From: JAQUPP01 sp041649955
GTDB taxonomy: Bacteria > Patescibacteriota > Patescibacteriia > UBA2591 > JAQUPP01
DNA length: 64,000 nucleotides
Assembly (NCBI GenBank): GCA_041649955.1
Contig: JBAZMD010000001.1
Span: 73,529-137,528, forward strand
Direction of reading: 5' to 3'
A model generated the notes under the pieces. That model did no database searches. It had not been told where the DNA came from and was given only the letters and a program-made list of their open reading frames with translations. Shown one piece after another: positions 25,432 through 35,219 of this stretch. Positions within the stretch are counted from its first letter, which is position 1. The number at the start of each line of letters is the position of its first letter. The position numbers were made by a program, and so were the translations under genes.

Positions 25432-28400
25432 TTATTTCGCGGCTAAGAATTTCGGCGTGACTAAATTCTCGGCAAAATCTGAAATTGTTCCGCCGTCAGA
25501 ATAAGTTTCAGCCTTAGAAATAGTCATTACCGGCACTTTGCTGTAACCATTGTTGGTTAAAGCTTTGGCGGATAATTTATATTTCTTGCCGTTCTGAATC
25601 AGATAAATCTGAGAAGTTCCCGTGTATTTAACCAATGTTCCATTAGGATGTTTAGTCGTGGAATCAATCGTATCGCCTAAAGGATAATTGAATTTGGATA
25701 ATAAATCATCAGGCACCCAAGTCACCAATTTCCATTTCGGATCATTGAAAAGTTTCTGATAAATCGCTGAAGATTTAACCGGTCTCAATTTGCCGTCAGA
25801 AACCATGAATACTGCCGAAGCGCTTAAACCGTGAAGCGATGTAGTCTTGCCTCTGAATAATGAACCGTCGCGGAATGTCATTGCTACGCCTTCAGAATAT
25901 TTCGCAAATTCTTCAGAAGTAACCTTCTTGACTGTTGAGAAATTGGATGGATAACCCCAAGAGAGATAAACATTAAGATGCGGGAAAACGTGCGCCTTGC
26001 CGTCCAAAATCATATAAACCGCGCCTGGTTGAGCAGTACAAGTCGGACAAATAACCAAATCTCTATTTTTGAGATTATAAGTTATAACTTCTGCTGTTTC
26101 TTCTGATTCAGAAATAATTATTGCTGAAATTATTGAAGAGAGATTAAAAGTCTTATCTCTGAAACGGATATAAACCACTTTTTCTCCCTTACCAACTGGT
26201 AGTAACCAAGAACGAGTAGCTTGATACGGTTCCCAATTAATACCGACAAAATCAATCGTATTACTAATCATCATTTCCGCGGCATCAGTAGCAGTAATGT
26301 TTAAAGTAACATTTCTGGAAGTAGTTTTCGCGGCACCACTATTTATCTTTAAGGATAAATCTTTTGGACCAAGATTACCTGCATTGCCACCACCTCCTGA
26401 ACTGCCACTCATTGGGGTCGAATCTCCGCCAGCAGTAACAAACTTTCCTCCGGTAATACCGCCAGGTGTAAAATGGTTTGTGGTAACAATTATAACATTA
26501 TTAGTTGCATCGCGAACCACTGATTTATAATTTTCCCAAGTGTTTGTGGTGTCATCAAAATATTTTGGCGTAATATCAGCTTCAGTATATCCATAATCTG
26601 TAATTAAATCCGGATCATAAGGGAATGTAATCTTTACGTCATTATCAAATTGAGTGATTTCTTGACCAGTAGAGTCCTTAGCCGTGAAATCATAGTTAAC
26701 GCCAAGCGGTTTATCTTTAGCATCCGGTTTCACTGATACCGTAGTTTGATTTTCATCACCAACAGTCGGCGTAATAGTTACGGTAACTGTGCCACTGCTG
26801 GCTAAAGCTCCGGCTGGAATTTCAAGCGTCAGACCATTTGTAAGTTCAATAGTTTTACTGTCTGAAGCGTTGAAAGTCGTAGTTTTAGCTTCAGGAACGG
26901 CAAGACCTGTGGTAACAAGAGTTAAATTCTTAGTTTGAGCGCCTGCTACGGTTATAACTTCAGTCGCAGCGCTTTCATAAAGGACTCCATCAATTTTGGC
27001 CGTGGCCTTAACATACCATGTTTCACCGGACTTAACTTTTAAAGTATAAGTTCCGTCAGAAGCCATTGTACCGGTTCCCTTATCCTCAGACCAAGCTTGT
27101 ATCATTGCTTGTTTTCTAACGCTGTCTAAAGTAACCTCACCGGTGATAGTGGCATCTGATAAACTGAATTGAAGATCCTTACCTGTTACATTGGAATCGC
27201 CAACCGTCACACTGAGTAATGGCGGGTTAATCAAATCTCTCGCATCCCAAGGAGGAATACCGGCACCAATTTTGAAAGTACCACTGGTAACATTTAAAGT
27301 ATAAGTGCCGTCATTTCCGGTAAAAGTACCAACACCCAAACCGCCCGGACCCTTAAAATCATTTTTGGTCGTTTCATCACCAAAGTCAGCATAGACCCAA
27401 ACTCCACTCATACCAACATCATCCGGATCCGTGATTGTACCGCTGATTGTTTTATCAAGTTTTTTAAGTTGGAAATTACGAGTAGTTGTACTATCGGCAA
27501 TAACGGTTGATTTTACGTCTTCGGCTACTATTTTGTATTTATCATTATCATCTCCAAAATTCATCATCGGATCAATAAAAGCGTCAACGTACCAACTGCC
27601 TGCTGAAACTTTTAATGAATATTTATCATTAACACTGCTTGGAGCAAATTCTGTTTGCGACCAGCCGCCATTTTCTTTATCACCATTGATAAAAGCGCGA
27701 ACTCCTGTCACAACCGTATCTGTTCCTGCAGTATAAGAACTATCGCTATTAGTATCAAGATAAAATTTACCTTCAATCGTAGCATTATTCGGTGCCACCA
27801 CTAAATCAATTTCTTTACATCCGGTTGTTTCGTCAGTACAAGTATCGCTTTCACCAACAGTAACAGTTTTAGTTACGGTTAAAGTATATTTAGAACCCGG
27901 AGGCGTATTTAAACCTAATTCATAACTGCCGAGCGGAACTTTAATTTCAGTATAACCATTAGCTAATCCTCCGCCGGCAAAACCACCTTTATCCATACCT
28001 GCTCCCATTGCTCCGCCGCCACCGCTGCCGCCACCTACAGCTGTTCCACCACTACCTGCATCGCCGCTTCCACCTGCCATCATTTTCGGATCACCGAAAT
28101 CAATAAAATCATTTACTGTCGGATCCGTATCTTTAACCCAAACTCCACCCCAAATATCGGAAACACGATTACCGTCAGCATCCACTACATTTACTTTAAG
28201 CAGACCATCGGCTACCTTTAATAAAAAGTCATTATTATCAGAAGTTTGATTGGCGGTTATTGTTACTTGTTGCGGACCACCTTGATAAATATATTGAGTT
28301 GACATTGGCATAATCATTACGCCCCAATTTCCTTCACTGACAGTTAAATCAAATCTGCCGGTATTAGAATCTGTTTGTGTATTAGCCCAGCCCGGTCCAT

Positions 28401-31400
28401 TCATTTGCCAAGCATTAACCATCACACTGCCAATTGCATTACCGGCCGAATCTGTAACCGTTCCTTTAATATGAGCATTCTTTGCTGTTAAAATAAGTGT
28501 GCCTGCGTCAGTTGTTTGTTCAGAAATAGCTTTGATTTTAACCGGAGTGGAACCGCCATAACTCTGACCTTGTTCGCCCCAGTTTGGATTAGCCACCAAA
28601 TCATAAGTACCAGCTGGAACTTTAAAAGTAAAACGTCCATCAGAATCAGTATTGGCACCATTGCCACCACCCATCATACCGCCGCTATTGGCCATTACCC
28701 AAGAATTGGCAATTGCCGTAGCACCGGTTGGATCTTTAACTAAACCTGTAATAATAGCATTGGCCACTTGAACTTCAAAATCCAAACCAGCATCAAGTAT
28801 AGTAGCGCCTCCCGGACAATTTCCCACTGTACCGCGGCATTCCGTGCTGCCATCTTCGGTAAAAGTAGTTCTCTTTGGAGATTCATTATAAACCCAATCA
28901 GGTTGACCCATGCTCCAATCAGGATTTACACTTAACCACCAGCCGCCGCCGGCAAGTTTTAAAGTATATTCACCACTTGAATTTGTTAATGTTTCAAAAT
29001 GTCCACCTCCCATATCGCGATTAGCTTGAACGCGGGCATTAGCGACTAATGCACCGCTGCCCTTTTTAGTCACTGTACCGGTTAAAGTTTTTGTTGGGAC
29101 AGTTAAGGTAATTAAATTATTTGCCTGAGCCACATTGGCCACTTTAACTGTGCCTACGTCATCAGCAACATCAACGGTTAATCCGCTTGGTTGAATCCAA
29201 GCTTTTTCACCGCCCCAAGGCAAATTGATTTCCATGGATAATCCGGTGGCATTGGTTAAACCGCCGATTCGGAAATAACCTTGATCATCAGTTGAAGCAC
29301 CACCCTGATTTTGCCACATTTGATCATGAATCATAATCCAAGACCATTGGACAGGTTGATCATCCGCAGTTCCGGCAACTTCATCCGCACCCGGATTCAT
29401 TACTCTTCCGGTAACTTGCGGCGTACCAAGTATGAGTTTACCGCCGGTTCCATAAGTCACACCTAAATCTAAATTAGAAGTTCCGGCAGCTACGGCAGAG
29501 GAAATTGTAATATTAGAATATTTTTTTGTTGAATAATTACGATAAACAGCTTGTTCTTCAGGCGTCCCCCAACGTGGAGCTTCAATTTCTAAAGCATAAG
29601 TTCCTGCTGTCACACCACCAAAAGAGAATTGACCGTTCTGATTAGTGTTTGTGCCATACCAACCACCCGTAGTACCGCCTTGCATTGGTCCTTCAATATG
29701 GAAATTAATCCAAGCATTAGCCACAGTTGTAGTAGTATTTGGAATAACAACCGTACCGCTAATATTCGGAGTGCTTAAAATTATATTTTTGGTTCTGCTT
29801 GATTGAGAACTGGTAACTGTAACATTCTGAACAAGTTTTCTCCCGCAAGTAATATTTCCGCAACCATTCCAAGGATTTGCTTCCACTTCATAAGTACCAA
29901 TAGTCACACCGCCAATGGCATAATTTCCATTAGCATCTGTTTGTGACCATTGAGAACCGGACATTGAACCTTGTGATCGCATATTAATACCAACATTAGT
30001 TGCACCGATATCAGGATAACCCACCGGATCATCGCATTCAGCTTGAGTCACAGTTGAATTGTCGTCATGTTTCGGTTTGCAAACACGACCGGTTAAACCA
30101 TTAACTGTCGGGTCGCTTAACAAAACAAGTAAACTATTATTAGCAATTGTCAAAGCAGTACCCGGATCTGATACCTCGGTAATAGTAGTTCCGGCAACAC
30201 TTACTACCATGCCTTGCGGCGCAGCATAAAGACTGCCGTATTGAGTATTGACATTAAAATTCCAGCTGCCCGTAGGAACATTTAAACTAAATGTTCCATC
30301 ACTTTGAGCACTGGCGCCATAACAACTACCGGCTGATTGATAAGGACAAAAATCAATCCAAATTCCGCTTTGTCCGGTTGTACCGGTTGGATCTTTAACT
30401 ACACCAGTAACATTGGGTGCTGATAAAGTAAATGCGTCATCATCAACGCTATCAAGAGTGTCAGCTTGATCTTTTAAATCATTAGAAGTAGTTGAAGTAA
30501 TGGAAACTGAAAAATTACCGCTGGCACAAGCACTGCCGCTCGCCGGTTGAATTCGAAGATTATAAGTACCAAGTGCCACGCCACCAAGAGAAAAATTACC
30601 ACTATCATCAGTATTTACACCATACCAAGAACCATCTTTATCCATATTTATCCAAGCGACGGTTGTTACACCACCGCATTTTACTTTTCCAAAAACATTT
30701 GGCAAAGCAAAAGTTTTATTTCCCAAATCAGTAATTTGTCCATCCGTAACATCAATGGCAAATTCAGCAGTTCTTGTTCTTGGATAACTTCTAAAGTCGC
30801 CGCTGTATGGCGGCTCAATTTCTAAAATATAATGAGTACTGTCTGTCACTCCGCCAAAATAAACTATGCCATCAGCATCGGTCTGTGCCCATTGATTGTA
30901 AGACCAATCCATAGTATGAAGACCAATATTGGCATAAGGCACTGGCAAACCAGGCTGAGGATTACTTGCCGTAGCAGTATCACCTAAAGTACCAGGAGCC
31001 TTAATCGTTACTTTAACATTTTGAGCGGATAAATTGATATTAATGCCGGTTGCAGTTTGACCTGAAGTTAAACATTGAGAAGTTCTAACGCTTTTATATT
31101 GTAAAACTCTGTCTTGATAATCTTTGGGTCTGGCTTCAATTTCATAACATTGGCTGCTGGTATCATTTGGAACATAAAGTTTCCATGTTCCGTTTGGACC
31201 GGTTGTTGTTCTTTGCTCATAGTCCCAAGTATAAGGACGAGCAACCACTTCTACGCCTTCCAATAATGTTGCGCCACTGGGAGATTTAACCGTACCGGAA
31301 AGAGTGGCTGTTCTAAAAGCTTGGGTGGCTAGTGTTGCCACTGAACCCACCGTAGCTGTTTGACTGCTTAACTTGGAGGGCGCCACATAAGTCGCGCCGG

Positions 31401-32358
31401 CCGGGGTGCTGAATTGTATATTATAACTTCCGGTCGCACTTAATAATAAAGCATATTTGCCATTGGAATGAGTTTCCCCAAGCACGACATTTCCCATTTG
31501 TCCGGGCGTAAAAGATTCAACCTGGACTCTATCTATGTCACCGGCCGTATCTGAGGTAAGACTACCTATAAATATGCCTTGCGTGCTATTCCAAATTATA
31601 AATGGTCGTGAATCTGAAACACGACGCGTATTCAAATCACTAATTATTATATCTACGCGGCCGTTTAATCCGGTTGGAATTGTAGCCGTAAGTTCAGTAG
31701 CTCCGGCAGTTGCAGGCGTGGATGTTACACTTCCTCCGTTAAAATTCCAATATATTTCTGTTGCGTCAGTTGAGGTGGAATAATTAGAACCGGTAATCGT
31801 TACTGTATCGCCGACATTGCCGCACGGATAACCATTGCAAAGATCAGACTCAGTAGTATTGGTTATATAATTGATAATCGGATCAATAGAAGCGCTAACA
31901 GTATTGTTGGCAGTAAAATCTTCTATAGTTTGAGTTCCTGCTAAATTTTTAATATCTCCGGCTGTCATCTGCCAAGTTTGTCCTTCGCTTAATTTTAAAT
32001 TTTTTAAACCGTAAATTCTTAAACGATAATCATTCTCGCCCGCCTGAATACTTTGAGTTGACATATCATAAGGACTGAATCGACTTAATGTTCTGTCTGT
32101 TAATCCCGCTCCTGTTTCAAAAATAAAATTACGCAAATCTGTCGCGTAATTGGTTGCACTTCCTGCTTCGGTTGTTGAAGATGGGGTTGTTTCTGCGGAA
32201 AATTGTCCGTTGAATGTAATTTCCGCTGAAGTTGTCGAGACCGTAATATCGGTCACGGCTATTGGTGCTAATGCACTCACTGATGTGGACAGCCCCATTG
32301 ACCACAACATGGTCGTGGCTGTCACAAAAATTGAAAAAAACTTTTTTGTGTTGTTCAT
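25432..32358 (-). CDS. Giant secreted repeat protein (carboxypeptidase-regulatory-like repeats)
   Basis: A 2308-residue protein with a signal peptide (1-30), an SbsA-like Ig region (about 30-155), an IPT/TIG-like domain (about 155-260) and then about fourteen tandem CarboxypepD_reg-like beta-sandwich repeats (about 350-1810). These share the pattern V-x-G-x-V-x-x-P-x-G ... TDxxGxF ... GTYxLxxxPxW. One linker (near 1425-1470) is almost all glycine. A ZU5-like domain follows (about 1820-1985), and three C-terminal repeats of the VYLI-NGK type end the protein (about 2085-2308). Monocistronic, with an extended -10 promoter and terminator. A stalk-like surface or adhesion role is inferred. Confidence 0.85.
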   Translation of the reverse strand: MNNTKKFFSIFVTATTMLWSMGLSTSVSALAPIAVTDITVSTTSAEITFNGQFSAETTPSSTTEAGSATNYATDLRNFIFETGAGLTDRTLSRFSPYDMSTQSIQAGENDYRLRIYGLKNLKLSEGQTWQMTAGDIKNLAGTQTIEDFTANNTVSASIDPIINYITNTTESDLCNGYPCGNVGDTVTITGSNYSTSTDATEIYWNFNGGSVTSTPATAGATELTATIPTGLNGRVDIIISDLNTRRVSDSRPFIIWNSTQGIFIGSLTSDTAGDIDRVQVESFTPGQMGNVVLGETHSNGKYALLLSATGSYNIQFSTPAGATYVAPSKLSSQTATVGSVATLATQAFRTATLSGTVKSPSGATLLEGVEVVARPYTWDYEQRTTTGPNGTWKLYVPNDTSSQCYEIEARPKDYQDRVLQYKSVRTSQCLTSGQTATGININLSAQNVKVTIKAPGTLGDTATASNPQPGLPVPYANIGLHTMDWSYNQWAQTDADGIVYFGGVTDSTHYILEIEPPYSGDFRSYPRTRTAEFAIDVTDGQITDLGNKTFALPNVFGKVKCGGVTTVAWINMDKDGSWYGVNTDDSGNFSLGGVALGTYNLRIQPASGSACASGNFSVSITSTTSNDLKDQADTLDSVDDDAFTLSAPNVTGVVKDPTGTTGQSGIWIDFCPYQSAGSCYGASAQSDGTFSLNVPTGSWNFNVNTQYGSLYAAPQGMVVSVAGTTITEVSDPGTALTIANNSLLVLLSDPTVNGLTGRVCKPKHDDNSTVTQAECDDPVGYPDIGATNVGINMRSQGSMSGSQWSQTDANGNYAIGGVTIGTYEVEANPWNGCGNITCGRKLVQNVTVTSSQSSRTKNIILSTPNISGTVVIPNTTTTVANAWINFHIEGPMQGGTTGGWYGTNTNQNGQFSFGGVTAGTYALEIEAPRWGTPEEQAVYRNYSTKKYSNITISSAVAAGTSNLDLGVTYGTGGKLILGTPQVTGRVMNPGADEVAGTADDQPVQWSWIMIHDQMWQNQGGASTDDQGYFRIGGLTNATGLSMEINLPWGGEKAWIQPSGLTVDVADDVGTVKVANVAQANNLITLTVPTKTLTGTVTKKGSGALVANARVQANRDMGGGHFETLTNSSGEYTLKLAGGGWWLSVNPDWSMGQPDWVYNESPKRTTFTEDGSTECRGTVGNCPGGATILDAGLDFEVQVANAIITGLVKDPTGATAIANSWVMANSGGMMGGGNGANTDSDGRFTFKVPAGTYDLVANPNWGEQGQSYGGSTPVKIKAISEQTTDAGTLILTAKNAHIKGTVTDSAGNAIGSVMVNAWQMNGPGWANTQTDSNTGRFDLTVSEGNWGVMIMPMSTQYIYQGGPQQVTITANQTSDNNDFLLKVADGLLKVNVVDADGNRVSDIWGGVWVKDTDPTVNDFIDFGDPKMMAGGSGDAGSGGTAVGGGSGGGGAMGAGMDKGGFAGGGLANGYTEIKVPLGSYELGLNTPPGSKYTLTVTKTVTVGESDTCTDETTGCKEIDLVVAPNNATIEGKFYLDTNSDSSYTAGTDTVVTGVRAFINGDKENGGWSQTEFAPSSVNDKYSLKVSAGSWYVDAFIDPMMNFGDDNDKYKIVAEDVKSTVIADSTTTRNFQLKKLDKTISGTITDPDDVGMSGVWVYADFGDETTKNDFKGPGGLGVGTFTGNDGTYTLNVTSGTFKIGAGIPPWDARDLINPPLLSVTVGDSNVTGKDLQFSLSDATITGEVTLDSVRKQAMIQAWSEDKGTGTMASDGTYTLKVKSGETWYVKATAKIDGVLYESAATEVITVAGAQTKNLTLVTTGLAVPEAKTTTFNASDSKTIELTNGLTLEIPAGALASSGTVTVTITPTVGDENQTTVSVKPDAKDKPLGVNYDFTAKDSTGQEITQFDNDVKITFPYDPDLITDYGYTEADITPKYFDDTTNTWENYKSVVRDATNNVIIVTTNHFTPGGITGGKFVTAGGDSTPMSGSSGGGGNAGNLGPKDLSLKINSGAAKTTSRNVTLNITATDAAEMMISNTIDFVGINWEPYQATRSWLLPVGKGEKVVYIRFRDKTFNLSSIISAIIISESEETAEVITYNLKNRDLVICPTCTAQPGAVYMILDGKAHVFPHLNVYLSWGYPSNFSTVKKVTSEEFAKYSEGVAMTFRDGSLFRGKTTSLHGLSASAVFMVSDGKLRPVKSSAIYQKLFNDPKWKLVTWVPDDLLSKFNYPLGDTIDSTTKHPNGTLVKYTGTSQIYLIQNGKKYKLSAKALTNNGYSKVPVMTISKAETYSDGGTISDFAENLVTPKFLAAK

Positions 32359-32521
32359 AGTTTTTCTAAAAAATAAATTTAATAAAAATATATTTAAAAT
32401 TTCTAATTAGTAAAAACTCCCCCTATCTAAATAATCTTATTTTAATTTACGAGTGAGTGAAAGAAAAGCAAAATTAATTTACTTTTTCAAATGAAGAAAA
32501 TATAAAATTTAATGTCTTTTT

Positions 32522-32527
32522 ATTATA
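32522..32527 (-). promoter_or_regulatory. Extended -10 promoter of the giant repeat protein
   Basis: TGTTATAAT (TATAAT at 32522-32527) is an extended -10; no clear -35. The leader is about 155 bases and AT-rich. Confidence 0.55.
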
Positions 32528-32571
32528 ACACTTTAAAAAATGAAAGGGTGGGGATGGTTGTGGATAACTTC

Positions 32572-32627
32572 CAAGGTTATCAAAAATTGCGAGTTTAAAA
32601 AACAAAGCAATTTTTGCTATAACCTTG
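32572..32627. repeat. Long hairpin upstream of repeat copy A
   Basis: CAAGGTTAT-CAAAAATTGC (32572-32590) pairs with GCAATTTTTG-CT-ATAACCTTG (32607-32627), a 19-bp stem with a 2-base bulge. Confidence 0.7.
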
Positions 32628-32632
32628 AGAAT

Positions 32633-32745
32633 CCCGCTTCAAATCTCTGAATAAAATTGGTTTAAAAACCAAAGTAAGCCGAAGGCGTTTCCGCGGGATA
32701 AATTAAATTATTTTTAAAAAACTTTTTTTGGATTTGAGGCGTGGG
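32633..32745 (+). repeat. Dispersed structured repeat, copy A
   Basis: Arms CCCGCTTCAAATC (32633-32645) and GATTTGAGGCGTGGG (32731-32745) form an imperfect inverted repeat. CCCGC can instead pair with GCGGG at 32693-32697, giving alternative folds. It shares an identical 19-base core, GTAAGCCGAAGGCGTTTCC (32674-32692), and overall similarity with copy B at 35091-35203. Confidence 0.65.
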
Positions 32746-32775
32746 TTACCGTAAATTTTAGTCCCCTTTTATTAG

Positions 32776-32803
32776 TTGACACATTTTTTAAATATGCTAT
32801 TAT
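32776..32803 (+). promoter_or_regulatory. Promoter of the RAM-domain gene
   Basis: TTGACA (32776-32781), 16-base spacer ending TGC, TATTAT (32798-32803). Same type as the minus-strand promoters. Confidence 0.85.
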
Positions 32804-32849
32804 ATATAAATAATTATTTTAAAAATCAAAATAATTAAAAGGAGGAGAA

Positions 32850-33092
32850 ATGGAAAAAGTAGAGGCTCATGTCTTTTTAAAAGTAAAAACTTCGGAAGAG
32901 GCAGCGGAAAAAATATTGAAAACATTACGCTCTATTGAAGGAGTGGTTAGGGCGAATATGGTAACGGGGATTTACGATATGATTGTCAATGTTAAGAGTG
33001 AAAATCTCAAAACGCTGGGAGAACTTATTGCATGTAAAATCAGTAATATAGAAAATGTAATATCCAGTATTACCTGTATTGTTGTAAAATAG
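32850..33092 (+). CDS. Stand-alone Lrp/AsnC ligand-binding (RAM) domain protein
   Basis: An 80-residue beta-alpha-beta-beta-alpha-beta protein that matches the ligand-binding half of Lrp/AsnC regulators (HVFLKVK, VRANMVTGIYDMIVNV, VISSITCIVV) but has no helix-turn-helix. Such stand-alone RAM domains are known to form dimers or octamers that bind small molecules such as amino acids; their targets are generally unknown. One of only two plus-strand genes in the window. Excellent Shine-Dalgarno (GGAGG, 6 bases), consensus promoter and terminator make it a strongly expressed single gene. Confidence 0.8.
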   Translation: MEKVEAHVFLKVKTSEEAAEKILKTLRSIEGVVRANMVTGIYDMIVNVKSENLKTLGELIACKISNIENVISSITCIVVK

Positions 33093-33102
33093 CCCAGACA
33101 AA

Positions 33103-33131
33103 AAAGGTCCTGCAAGAAATTGCAGGCCTTT
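33103..33131 (+). terminator. Terminator of the RAM-domain gene
   Basis: Stem AAAGG-T-CCTGCAA/TTGCAGGCCTTT with one bulged base, followed by TGATTTTTA on the plus strand. Confidence 0.8.
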
Positions 33132-33141
33132 GATTTTTAAT

Positions 33142-33318
33142 CCTTCATCCCTCCACGCTTGTGGCGAAATTCGCCTGAACGATGTCGCGGAAAAACCTTA
33201 GAAAATTAAGGAGTTTTATTGAAAAACTCATCTGTTTGACGACCTATTTGGGAGGAGTTATGAATTTTTCAGAATAAAACGAATATAATTTTCAAGGATT
33301 TAGAGCGTTGAGTGAAGG
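33142..33318. repeat. Loose foldback element between convergent genes
   Basis: CCTTCAtccctcCACGCT (33142-33159) faces AGCGTTGAGTGAAGG (33304-33318) as an imperfect inverted repeat with C-rich left and G-rich right ends, as in the other foldbacks. The interior has further short hairpins. Weakest member of the set. Confidence 0.4.
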
Positions 33319-33335
33319 TGAATTTTGCAACACTT

Positions 33336-34190
33336 TTATTTTTTTCTTAATTGATAAATGGTGTAGAATTTGGAAAAAGCGGGATGTTTAACCGGCTCTT
33401 TTATTTTTTTAACAATCGTAAAATATTTTTTAACCAGCCGGTCAAACATTTTTTCCGGCAGCATAGTAACGCGATGCGGCTGATTGTAAAAATCAAAAGT
33501 CATTAAATCATATTCTTTTTGAGTGATTTCTTTGTTTTTTAATTTCTCGCCTAAAAACAGATTAAATTTGTTCATCTCGGTAGTGTATTCTTTCTTGTTG
33601 TAAAATCGCGGATCTGAATAAGCGCAGCTTTCCCAAATATAAATTTTATTATTCAATGATTTGAAATAATTCGGCTGGCGCTTGCATTTTTCAATCACGC
33701 TTTCCGCGGTCTGCAATATCGGACTCGCGTTGGTAACGGTAATAATCAATTCTCCTCCCGGTTTCAGAATAGTTTTCATTGCCTTAAAAAATTGTTCGTA
33801 CAACTCAAGATTGACCAAATTATTGGTTACGGCATGGCCGATAATGCAATCAAATGTTTTGGGAAGAAAATATTTTGTCGCTTCTGTCCAAAGACCGTTG
33901 GTTATTTTTTCTTTGCTTTCTATTTTTTTTAAACCGTTCATTGTTTCAACCATATTTTGGCTGAATTCCAAAAGCGTGACCTTAAATTTCATTTTTGCCA
34001 GACAATCCCGAATGGCCGGCGTACAGCCTAAAACCAAGGCCTTATTGCCTGATTTCTTTTTAATGATTTTTAAAATTTTAGCGCAAGCGGCAATATGCTT
34101 TTTTGAAGGCACAAAAGGCGGCGGAATTTTGGCATAGGTTTGAGTATACCCTTCTTGCCACACTTTTTTATTTATTGCTTCTTTTTCCAT
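33336..34190 (-). CDS. SAM-dependent methyltransferase, TPxxRD subfamily (2)
   Basis: A 284-residue methyltransferase-like protein with motif I LVLGCTPAIRD, an acidic turn after strand 2 (LLEFSQNM) and motif III LKPGGELIITVTN. It belongs to the same unusual subfamily as the genes at 34196 and 21747. I start it at MEKEAINKK (34190), 5 bases after the upstream stop; a longer reading from 34223 would overlap that gene and add only a translated A/T tail. Substrate unknown. Confidence 0.78.
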   Translation of the reverse strand: MEKEAINKKVWQEGYTQTYAKIPPPFVPSKKHIAACAKILKIIKKKSGNKALVLGCTPAIRDCLAKMKFKVTLLEFSQNMVETMNGLKKIESKEKITNGLWTEATKYFLPKTFDCIIGHAVTNNLVNLELYEQFFKAMKTILKPGGELIITVTNASPILQTAESVIEKCKRQPNYFKSLNNKIYIWESCAYSDPRFYNKKEYTTEMNKFNLFLGEKLKNKEITQKEYDLMTFDFYNQPHRVTMLPEKMFDRLVKKYFTIVKKIKEPVKHPAFSKFYTIYQLRKK

Positions 34191-34195
34191 GTTAG

Positions 34196-35029
34196 TTATT
34201 TTTTTAAAAAATAAATTGGGCATTGGTGAACAAAAGGATGATCTGTACCGTATTTAACGGCAGAAATCTTGAAATATTTTTTCATCATTTTCTCCCCTTC
34301 TTTTTCCGGCAGAGTCCACCAAGTTTTGCCCAACGGCCATTGTTGATGAAAAATCTTAATCAATTTGGCTATTTGCTTTTTTCTGGCCGCGTTCTTTTCA
34401 TCTTGCCAAGATTTTTTAAGCGCTGAACTGATGCCGTCCGTACTCGTACTACTGTCTTTTGCTTTCCAAACAACAAATAATCCGCCATAAGCAAATTCAC
34501 TGATACTTTCTTGATTAAATTTTTTCTTAATCACGAGATTAATAAATTCTTGAATTGATTTTTTGGGAAAAATAGGAAAAAGATGGCGGGTAATAAAACA
34601 ACCGCCCGGCTTTAAAACCTCTCTGATTTTAGCCAAAAATTTCGGCTGTAATTTAATCGGAATATTACAAATAACAAAATCTCCCAGAACAAAATCATAA
34701 TAATTTTGAGCCACGGGCATAGTCAGCCAGCCGGCCTTAATCCAAGTTTCCTTGTCTGCATTTTTTTGATATTTCACCCATTTGGTCATAGCCATTAGCA
34801 TATCCAAACTAATATCAACGCAAGTCACTTCTGCTTTTTGGCGATGCACCAAGTCGCGAAATTCGGGCGTTCCGCCTAAAATCAAAATTTTAGCCGGTTT
34901 TTTATGTTGAGCAATGAATTTTTCTATAATCTGGCATTCGCTTTTTGACGGCCGGTTGGGCGGAGTATAAACTTGCCATTGATGTGCCATTTTTTGCGCG
35001 TGATAATAAGCTACTTTTGGTTCTGCCAT
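34196..35029 (-). CDS. SAM-dependent methyltransferase, TPxxRD subfamily (3)
   Basis: A 277-residue methyltransferase-like protein: LILGGTPEFRD as motif I, CVDISLDML after strand 2, and VLKPGGCFITRHLFP as motif III. It is closest in pattern to the gene at 21747. It is followed 5 bases later by its paralogue, forming a pair. A repeat-bearing spacer separates it from the dikinase operon upstream. Confidence 0.8.
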   Translation of the reverse strand: MAEPKVAYYHAQKMAHQWQVYTPPNRPSKSECQIIEKFIAQHKKPAKILILGGTPEFRDLVHRQKAEVTCVDISLDMLMAMTKWVKYQKNADKETWIKAGWLTMPVAQNYYDFVLGDFVICNIPIKLQPKFLAKIREVLKPGGCFITRHLFPIFPKKSIQEFINLVIKKKFNQESISEFAYGGLFVVWKAKDSSTSTDGISSALKKSWQDEKNAARKKQIAKLIKIFHQQWPLGKTWWTLPEKEGEKMMKKYFKISAVKYGTDHPFVHQCPIYFLKK

Positions 35030-35090
35030 AATTGTCGATTTAGATCCGCCAACTGGCGGAGAAATAAATTTTCGCTACAATTTATGAGCA

Positions 35091-35203
35091 CCCTGCTTCA
35101 AACCTCTAAACAAAATCAGTTCAAAGATAGCGTAAGCCGAAGGCGTTTCCATGAATTAAATTAATTATTTTTTCACGAACCTTCTTCGGGTTTGGGGCGT
35201 GGG
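35091..35203 (+). repeat. Dispersed structured repeat, copy B
   Basis: Arms CCCTGCTTCAAACC (35091-35104) and GGGTTTGGGGCGTGGG (35188-35203) with the 19-base core shared with copy A at 35132-35150. A small hairpin TCCGCC/GGCGGA (35045-35060) lies just outside, between the element and the methyltransferase start. Confidence 0.65.
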
Positions 35204-35219
35204 TCGCCATAAAATAATT

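Larger units (their letters stand above)
32359..32849. other. Intergenic region: two divergent promoters and structured repeats
   Basis: No protein gene is supported here. It holds the leader and promoter of the giant gene on the left, a strong hairpin (32572-32627), copy A of a repeat (32633-32745) and the promoter of the Lrp-type gene on the right. A single DnaA-box-like TGTGGATAA sits at 32559-32567. Confidence 0.6.

Noticed and set aside
32559..32567. DnaA-box-like TGTGGATAA in the 32.4-32.8 kb spacer
   Set aside because: Only one box, no cluster, no dnaA or dnaN gene nearby; not evidence for a replication origin.
33682..34137. Long plus-strand frame opposite the methyltransferase at 33336
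   Set aside because: Shadow of a real gene; no ribosome site and no family features.
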